Below are positions 59,033-64,000 of a DNA stretch of 64,000 nt, one piece after another. The translations under genes and the position numbers were made by a program. Position 1 is the first letter of the stretch. Each line of letters starts with the position of its first letter. Source of the DNA: Nitrospirota bacterium (GTDB lineage: Bacteria > Nitrospirota > Nitrospiria > Nitrospirales > Nitrospiraceae); assembly GCA_004296885.1 (NCBI GenBank), contig SCVN01000023.1, positions 372,001-436,000 of the forward strand. The letters run 5' to 3'. Below the pieces are notes generated by a model that did not search any database, had not been told where the DNA came from, and saw nothing but the letters and a program-made list of their open reading frames with translations.

Positions 59033-59976
59033 CAGGCCCATTGCTTCCGGTCCTCTCGCGTCACCCAAGCCGGCCTGGCACCAAGGAGCGCCTTCACCGC
59101 TTCCCTGAAGGCCACCGCCTGTTCGGCCCTGCCCAGAACAGTGGCCAGCAGCCACTTGACGAATAGGATGCACGCCAGCGGCAGGCGCAACAGAATATAG
59201 GACGAGGCACGATTGGTCTGCATGAAATGCAAGAACCCCAGAGTCACCGAGAGCAGAACCACCGTACCGCTCCGTTTTCCGCCACTGGAGCCGGAATGGT
59301 GATGCACCATGGCCGGCATGGGGTAAAACCATACCCCATACCCCGCGTGCCGGACCTTCCAGGCATAGTCCAGCTCCTCCACCCCAAAGAAATACCGGCG
59401 GTCGAACCCGCCCACCTGCTTCCAGAGGGCCAGTCGCGTCAGCAGGCAGGACCCTTCGACCGCGTCAACGGGAAAGGGGTCCGTACCTTCAAGCTGTCGG
59501 CCATAGGGCCGCAACAATCGGCAGTGCGGCATCACGCGATTCAATCTGGTCTCGTACAACAGGATCGTGGCGGTCGTCGGGAATCGTGTCGCCGAAACAT
59601 AGGGGACGCCGTCGGACGTGAGCAGCCTCGGCCCCACCACGCCAATGTCCGGACGGGCCTCCATGAATGCAACCAGTCGTGCCAGCGACCCCTTGATCAA
59701 GGCGCCATCGGGATTGAGCAACAACAGATACTCGCCGGACGCCAGAGCGGCGGCTTGATTGACGGCCGGCGCGAAGCCGATATTTTCTTTGTTCTCTATC
59801 CAGCGCACGCCTGGGAATCGAGGCTTGAGCGCTTCCACGGTTCCATCCCCGGAGGCATTGTCCACGCAAATGACCTCCCGGGTTCCAGAAAACCCGTTGT
59901 CCTCGATAGACCGCAGGCAGGCCGCCAGCAGGTCGCGCACCCGATAAGAGACGATGATAATGCTCAGTATGGGCAC
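59032..59976 (-). CDS. Family 2 glycosyltransferase (rhamnosyltransferase-like)
   Basis: A 314-residue GT-A enzyme starting at GTG with AAGGAAG upstream. ILSIIIVSYRVRDLLAACLR leads into VICVDNASGDGTVEALKPRF, NIGFAPAVNQAAALASGEYL and LLNPDGALIKGSLARL, the family 2 pattern seen in dTDP-rhamnosyl transferases. VDAVEGSCLLTRLALWKQVGG and FFGVEELDYAWKVRHAGYGV carry the acceptor-site acidic residues. A C-terminal hydrophobic helix (LLRLPLACILFVKWLLATVL) anchors it to the membrane. It overlaps the preceding GT2 gene by 13 bp. Confidence 0.9.
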   Translation of the reverse strand: MPILSIIIVSYRVRDLLAACLRSIEDNGFSGTREVICVDNASGDGTVEALKPRFPGVRWIENKENIGFAPAVNQAAALASGEYLLLLNPDGALIKGSLARLVAFMEARPDIGVVGPRLLTSDGVPYVSATRFPTTATILLYETRLNRVMPHCRLLRPYGRQLEGTDPFPVDAVEGSCLLTRLALWKQVGGFDRRYFFGVEELDYAWKVRHAGYGVWFYPMPAMVHHHSGSSGGKRSGTVVLLSVTLGFLHFMQTNRASSYILLRLPLACILFVKWLLATVLGRAEQAVAFREAVKALLGARPAWVTREDRKQWA

Positions 59977-60908
59977 AGGTCTTCCTTTGTTATGGCCACC
60001 GGCCGCAACCCGACGATCGCCCGCAGGATCTGGCGATAGGCCCAGCGCCGCGGATCGCTCCACCGGACAATGAGCAGCTTCACAGCGAATTCGACGAAGA
60101 GCAGCCCTTTGAGAAACAAGAGTTCAAGCCCGCTCCGGTGCTTCTGAAAATACCGCAACTCGCTCACAGTCCCCGAGAGAGTCAACAAGCCGCCTCTGGC
60201 CTTTTCGCTGGACCCGCCGCCGTGATGCACGATCCGTCCTTGGGGCACGTACTCGACCAGCCACCCAGCCCGGCGTGCCCGCTCGCAAAGATCGGTTTCC
60301 TCCATATAAAAGAAATAGCCCTCGTCGAAGCATCCCACCTCTTTCAATACCCGCCGGCGCACCATCAAGCAGGCGCCGGACAGCCAGTCCACCGCCACCG
60401 GCTCCCCGCTCCGGCGAGCCCGCTCCCAGACCTGTCGATAAGGATTGATCCTGGCATTGGTATAGAAATAATGCCGCAACCCCGTGTGGGTCAGGAAGAG
60501 AAACCACAAACCCGGAGCCGGACAGATGGTGGGATAGGCAGGCCCTCCCTCAAACTCCTCGGTGGGCCCCACGATCCCGACCTGTGGCTGTTCATCCAGA
60601 CGCCTGAGCAACGGGCCGAGCGAGTCCGGCAACAGGCAAGTATCGGAGTTGAGAAACAAAATAATGTCGCCCGTCGCCAGCGCCAACGCCTGATTGTTGG
60701 CGGCGGCAAATCCGCGATTGTCCGGATTGGCGATCAGGCGCACCTCGGAAAACTGCTCTGCAACGAGCTCCGGGCTGCCGTCCTTGGACCCGTTGTCCAC
60801 GACGAACACCTCGTAAGACTCCGCCGGCGGATGGGTGCGGATGGACCGGAGACATTGCTCCAGCATCCCCTTGGTATTGAAACTGACGATCAGGATCGAC
60901 AGGATCAC
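59964..60908 (-). CDS. Family 2 glycosyltransferase (rhamnosyltransferase-like)
   Basis: A 314-residue GT-A enzyme, a paralogue of its downstream neighbour. LSILIVSFNTKGMLEQCLRS, VFVVDNGSKDGSPELVAEQF, NRGFAAANNQALALATGDII and LNSDTCLLPDSLGPLL are typical. DWLSGACLMVRRRVLKEVG and FFYMEETDLCERARRAGW give the substrate site. Start at GTG, overlapping the stop of the GT4 gene's partner in a GTGA arrangement. The chain ends near a hydrophobic segment (LLFLKGLLFVEFAVKLLIV). Confidence 0.9.
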   Translation of the reverse strand: MILSILIVSFNTKGMLEQCLRSIRTHPPAESYEVFVVDNGSKDGSPELVAEQFSEVRLIANPDNRGFAAANNQALALATGDIILFLNSDTCLLPDSLGPLLRRLDEQPQVGIVGPTEEFEGGPAYPTICPAPGLWFLFLTHTGLRHYFYTNARINPYRQVWERARRSGEPVAVDWLSGACLMVRRRVLKEVGCFDEGYFFYMEETDLCERARRAGWLVEYVPQGRIVHHGGGSSEKARGGLLTLSGTVSELRYFQKHRSGLELLFLKGLLFVEFAVKLLIVRWSDPRRWAYRQILRAIVGLRPVAITKEDLCPY

Positions 60909-62017
60909 CGGCTTGCCCCCAGAAGCTCCGCATAGACCCGCTCAAAGCGTTCTACGATCCGATCCCAGCCGTACTGCGCCCCCGCCTCTCTCGCCGCTCG
61001 ACGCATCGACTCTTGCAGGGCTTGATCGGCCAGGATGCGGCGCATGGCGTCAGCCAAGGCCTGGGAATCCGCGGGCGGCACCACCAAGCCGCTTCGGCCT
61101 TGCTCCACCGCCATCGCACTGCCGCAGGCCGTCGTCACGACGACGGGACAGCCCTCATTGAGCGCCTCCACCACGACGATCCCGAAGGGCTCCATTACGC
61201 TGGAGAGCACGAACAGGTCCACCTGTCGCATCAGGGCGAGAACGGTGTCGTGCGGCAGCCAGCCGTAAAACCTGACGAGCGAGGCGATGCCGAGGCGGAG
61301 GGCCAGCGCCTCCAACTCGGTGCGCAACGGCCCGTCTCCGACCATGTGCAGAGTCACTCCCGGCCAATCCTTGGCCAGCATGGCCACAGCCGGCAAGAGA
61401 AAGGTTTCGCCCTTGTCCGGCTCCAGGTGTCCCACAAAGAGCAGGTTCGGTCCGGCCGTACTCATCATGCGCCGGGCCGTCGCCTCCACCTCCGGCGCAA
61501 TCCGCTCCGGCTGATAGCCGTGCGGCAGCGACTGGACCGGACCGGCGGCGTAAGGCCTGATCGCCGTGGCGAACAGGTCGCTGACAGCCAGAGTTTTGGT
61601 CGCGTAGCGAATCGCCGGGCCCACTTCCAATATCCGGCGGAGCGGCCCCGCTTCATGAAAGTCCATGCCCTGGACATAGGTGATGGAGGGGATCGACAAC
61701 CACCACCCCACCACAACCGCAAAGAGACCGCATGAAGCCGCCTGCCCCTGCACGAGGTCGGGACGGATCTTGCTCGCCAGCAGAAGAATCCGTACCAACC
61801 GCTGCACGGTCCCGGTAAACGGCACGTTCCAGACCGCAAGACGGCGGACTCGCACCAGGCCGACCGTTTCTTCGGAGGGCGCCCCCTCGGAGCGGGCGAC
61901 GATCACCTGGACCTCCCACCCACGCCGGGCCAGCGCCTGGGCCAGCGAGGCCGTGGCCATGGCGGTTCCGCGCAACTGCTGAGGAGGAAACTCATTGACG
62001 ATGAGGAGAATTCTCAC
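60905..62017 (-). CDS. Group 1 (GT4) glycosyltransferase
   Basis: A 370-residue GT-B glycosyltransferase. It starts MRILLIVNEFPPQQLRGTAM with TASLAQALARRGWEVQVIVA. NLLFVGHLEPDKGETFLLPA opens the C-terminal half, and SSVMEPFGIVVVEALNEGCP supplies the E-x7-E motif. Start at GTG, GTGA overlap with the stop of the GT9 gene. Retaining sugar transfer in the periphery of the inner membrane is expected; the sugar is unknown. Confidence 0.92.
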   Translation of the reverse strand: MRILLIVNEFPPQQLRGTAMATASLAQALARRGWEVQVIVARSEGAPSEETVGLVRVRRLAVWNVPFTGTVQRLVRILLLASKIRPDLVQGQAASCGLFAVVVGWWLSIPSITYVQGMDFHEAGPLRRILEVGPAIRYATKTLAVSDLFATAIRPYAAGPVQSLPHGYQPERIAPEVEATARRMMSTAGPNLLFVGHLEPDKGETFLLPAVAMLAKDWPGVTLHMVGDGPLRTELEALALRLGIASLVRFYGWLPHDTVLALMRQVDLFVLSSVMEPFGIVVVEALNEGCPVVVTTACGSAMAVEQGRSGLVVPPADSQALADAMRRILADQALQESMRRAAREAGAQYGWDRIVERFERVYAELLGASR

Positions 62018-63150
62018 GGCAACAGGTTCCTGGCCGCGGCATAGACCTCGTCCACCGTAATGGCCCAGGGAAAAGCCGCGTCCTTGCGGTCCCGTATATC
62101 GAAGGGAAGCGGGTTCTTCAAGATCACGGCCTCATCGGGGGCATAGCGGTGATAGCGGGTTCTGCCCGGCCCGATCAAGCCGATCGTCGGGCGTCGCCTC
62201 GCAATCGCCACGTGCATGGGGCCGGAATCGTTCCCGATGAAGAGGTCCGCCACATCGATGAAGGCCGCCATCTGAAACAGATCGGTCATGCCGGCGACAT
62301 TCAAGACCGCCCCCGGAGGCAAGGAGCCGGCCAACTGCTCCGTGAGGCTTCGTTCCTCTTTCGTGCCGATCAGCACAATTCCATCCCCCTCGGCTTGCAA
62401 TCGACGGGCAAGGTCGAGAAAGCGCTCGATGGGCCAGAGCTGCGCGGCATGAGTCGCCCCCACGTGCAGGCAGACCATGCGATGCCGATCCGGCATGGCC
62501 TGCCGGACCTGGTCCCTGGCCTGCTGGATCTCGGCCGGCTCCAGCGGAAATTCCGTGGCCAGATCGTTCCCCGCCTCGCCCACGAGTCCCACCACCTCCA
62601 GAAACAATGGCCGGTAATGGCGATCGCCCAGTTGAGATTCCGGCAAGGCCCGATCGAAGACCCCGGACCCCGCCACACAATCCGGATTGATCCCCACGGC
62701 AAAGCGTGCACCGGAGCGGGCCGCGACCCAGAGCTCGAACAGGTACCATTGCGACAGCCACGTGTGGTGAAAGCTCACGTAGAGGTCGCATGGTTCCTGC
62801 CGGAGGAAACGGATCGGCCGATCCAGGCCCAGCCAGAAGGCAGGCGTCCAGATGCGCCTCAGCTCCAACTCGAACAATGGGAACTCGCAGCCGCGACGCA
62901 TGTATGGAAGGCGAAAGAGGAACACCGCATTTTCCAGCTTGTACGTGATCAAATCGATCCGGGCTTCCGGATACAGCCGGTGCAGGGCCCGCAGCGCCGG
63001 TGTGATCAAGAGCAGATCCCCCACCCCGCTCATCTGCAGCACGACAATCCGGTGTACGGACCGGGGATCCGGCAGGGCTCGCCACCCCCGCACCGCCTGC
63101 GCAACGGACGAGCAGAGGCGGATGAGTGTTCGGACCAGGAGCTCTTTCAC
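62014..63150 (-). CDS. Family 9 glycosyltransferase (heptosyltransferase-like)
   Basis: A 378-residue GT-B enzyme of family 9. IVVLQMSGVGDLLLITPALR is the signature N-terminal loop. VCLHVGATHAAQLWPIERFL and GIVLIGTKEERSLTEQLAGS form the ADP-heptose-like donor side, and FIGNDSGPMHVAIARRRPTI is the conserved C-terminal motif. Heptosyltransferases build the LPS core, but family 9 also appears in other glycan loci. It starts at GTG inside a GTGA overlap with the previous methyltransferase gene; longer in-frame starts up to 63336 are unlikely. Confidence 0.92.
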   Translation of the reverse strand: MKELLVRTLIRLCSSVAQAVRGWRALPDPRSVHRIVVLQMSGVGDLLLITPALRALHRLYPEARIDLITYKLENAVFLFRLPYMRRGCEFPLFELELRRIWTPAFWLGLDRPIRFLRQEPCDLYVSFHHTWLSQWYLFELWVAARSGARFAVGINPDCVAGSGVFDRALPESQLGDRHYRPLFLEVVGLVGEAGNDLATEFPLEPAEIQQARDQVRQAMPDRHRMVCLHVGATHAAQLWPIERFLDLARRLQAEGDGIVLIGTKEERSLTEQLAGSLPPGAVLNVAGMTDLFQMAAFIDVADLFIGNDSGPMHVAIARRRPTIGLIGPGRTRYHRYAPDEAVILKNPLPFDIRDRKDAAFPWAITVDEVYAAARNLLP

Positions 63151-63992
63151 CCGTCCCGCTCCTTGCGCGCCACCAGCAAGGTCCCCGCCGCCACTCCCTC
63201 CGGCCCGACGGCTTCGTCGTAGAACGGCCGGATCATCCGGACAAAGACCCGTTTCCAGAAGCGCTCTCCACCCAATCTCCGCAAGAGGCCCGACAGGAAA
63301 TAGAACGTGCCGGAATGGGTCCAGAAACCGGGGCACGGAAACGGCCGCGCCAGGATCGACTCCAGCAGGGTGGTAAACCGGGCCCCCCGCGCGGTCAGGT
63401 AGGGGTCGAACGCGACCGGTTCAAGCCCGGCCCGACGAAACTTCACGGTCCATTCTTCAGGCCCGAACAGGTTGAGGTGCGCCACCGTTCGGTCATGCGC
63501 ATCCACGATCTTCCGGCCGAGCCGGGGCCATCCCAAGGCCGAGAAAAACCGGTTCCAGACGTAGAGCTCCTTCCAATGGGCACTGGGGACCGAGGCGATC
63601 AGGATGCCCCCCGGACGCAAGACACGGGAGGCCTCCGCCAAGCAGAGGTCGATATCAGGAAAGTGTTCGATCGCACAGTTGCCGAAGACCGCCCCGAAAG
63701 TCCGGCTCCGGAACGGCAGGCGACGCGCATCCGCCCGAGCCACTCCGCGCAGGAACTGTTTGGCTTTCGGGAGCGACGTCGAGTCCCAATCGATCCCGAT
63801 CGAGTCGAATTCGGCCAGGAACAGCCGATTAATCTCTCCATCTCCACACCCGAGATCCAAAATGGGCGACGCCAGCAAGGCGTGCCGGCGGCGGACGCCC
63901 CGTCGCTCCAGCGCGCGAAAGAGGGCCAGCGAAGGCTTCCACGGAAACAGATCAACCAGGATCTCCAGATCCGATTCCCCTGCCGCGGTCAT
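63147..63992 (-). CDS. Class I SAM methyltransferase
   Basis: A 281-residue methyltransferase, first gene of the visible cluster. PILDLGCGDGEINRLFLAEF is motif I, FDSIGIDWDSTSLPKAKQFL the acidic loop, and FGAVFGNCAIEHFPDIDLCL the post-I region; RVLRPGGILIASVP follows. The ATG at 63992 is only 8 bp from the window edge, so an earlier start is possible. The stop overlaps the GT9 GTG. The role in the glycan locus is unknown. Confidence 0.88.
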   Translation of the reverse strand: MTAAGESDLEILVDLFPWKPSLALFRALERRGVRRRHALLASPILDLGCGDGEINRLFLAEFDSIGIDWDSTSLPKAKQFLRGVARADARRLPFRSRTFGAVFGNCAIEHFPDIDLCLAEASRVLRPGGILIASVPSAHWKELYVWNRFFSALGWPRLGRKIVDAHDRTVAHLNLFGPEEWTVKFRRAGLEPVAFDPYLTARGARFTTLLESILARPFPCPGFWTHSGTFYFLSGLLRRLGGERFWKRVFVRMIRPFYDEAVGPEGVAAGTLLVARKERDG

Positions 63993-64000
63993 GGGCCTAC

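Overview
The window is a GC-rich (about 60% or more by eye), gene-dense chromosomal segment of a Gram-negative bacterium. There is no phage, insertion sequence, CRISPR array or rRNA operon. The gene content best fits the phylum Nitrospirota, probably a Nitrospira-like organism. The reasons are two caspase-like lipoproteins, a tiny Cys4 zinc-ribbon gene of a kind I associate with Nitrospira, membrane-anchored c-type haem proteins, and short palindromic repeats at gene ends. This assignment is recognition-based inference, not a search result.

Layout. 1-8 kb: a divergent EF-G-like GTPase (cut by the window edge), YqgE and RadC on the minus strand; a small zinc ribbon; the rsmD-coaD-aminotransferase operon and an FmdB-type protein on the plus strand; then a coiled-coil lipoprotein. 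6.6-12 kb: tsaC, purD and purH, followed by the first caspase-like lipoprotein. 12.4-17 kb: dnaE and accA on the plus strand. 17-24.6 kb (minus): a DEAD-box helicase with a strong promoter and a long leader; a coupled trio of a GlcD/GlcF-like FAD/Fe-S dehydrogenase, a diheme mini-cytochrome and a MoaD-like protein; scpA-scpB; and a secreted pentapeptide-repeat protein. 24.6-36 kb: a secreted Lon-type (S16) protease domain, a histone H1-like protein, a PKD-type secreted protein, a nucleotidyltransferase, an esterase, a cupredoxin, a PqqD-like/methyltransferase fusion, ppx/gppA and recG. 36-44 kb: rpmB, an ankyrin-caspase lipoprotein, tRNA-Gly(CCC), tyrS, a ComEA-like protein, lpdA, gcvH, a TPR/glycoside-hydrolase-like lipoprotein and ndk. 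44-64 kb: mtnA and then a long minus-strand glycan cluster.

The glycan cluster (about 45.1-64 kb) is one co-directional run with many 1-13 bp gene overlaps. It encodes a WecA-type initiating phosphosugar transferase, a DegT/DnrJ aminotransferase, a PIG-L deacetylase, WbqC, a PHP-domain membrane protein, seven intact glycosyltransferases (three GT4, three GT2, one GT9) plus a 27-codon GT2 remnant, four class I methyltransferases and an asparagine synthetase. Together they look like a surface polysaccharide (O-antigen or exopolysaccharide) locus. No flippase, polymerase or ABC exporter is seen, so export genes must lie outside the window.

The most interesting non-coding signal is a repeat of about 58 bp that can form two adjacent hairpins. 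It has one full, one nearly full and two partial copies upstream of the PIG-L gene (47966-48167), one full copy inside a 235-bp palindromic element (28586-28820), and a fragment next to purH (8670-8762). Both stems differ between copies in a compensatory way while the 11-nt loop is kept, which points to selection on structure or to a REP-like mobile hairpin.
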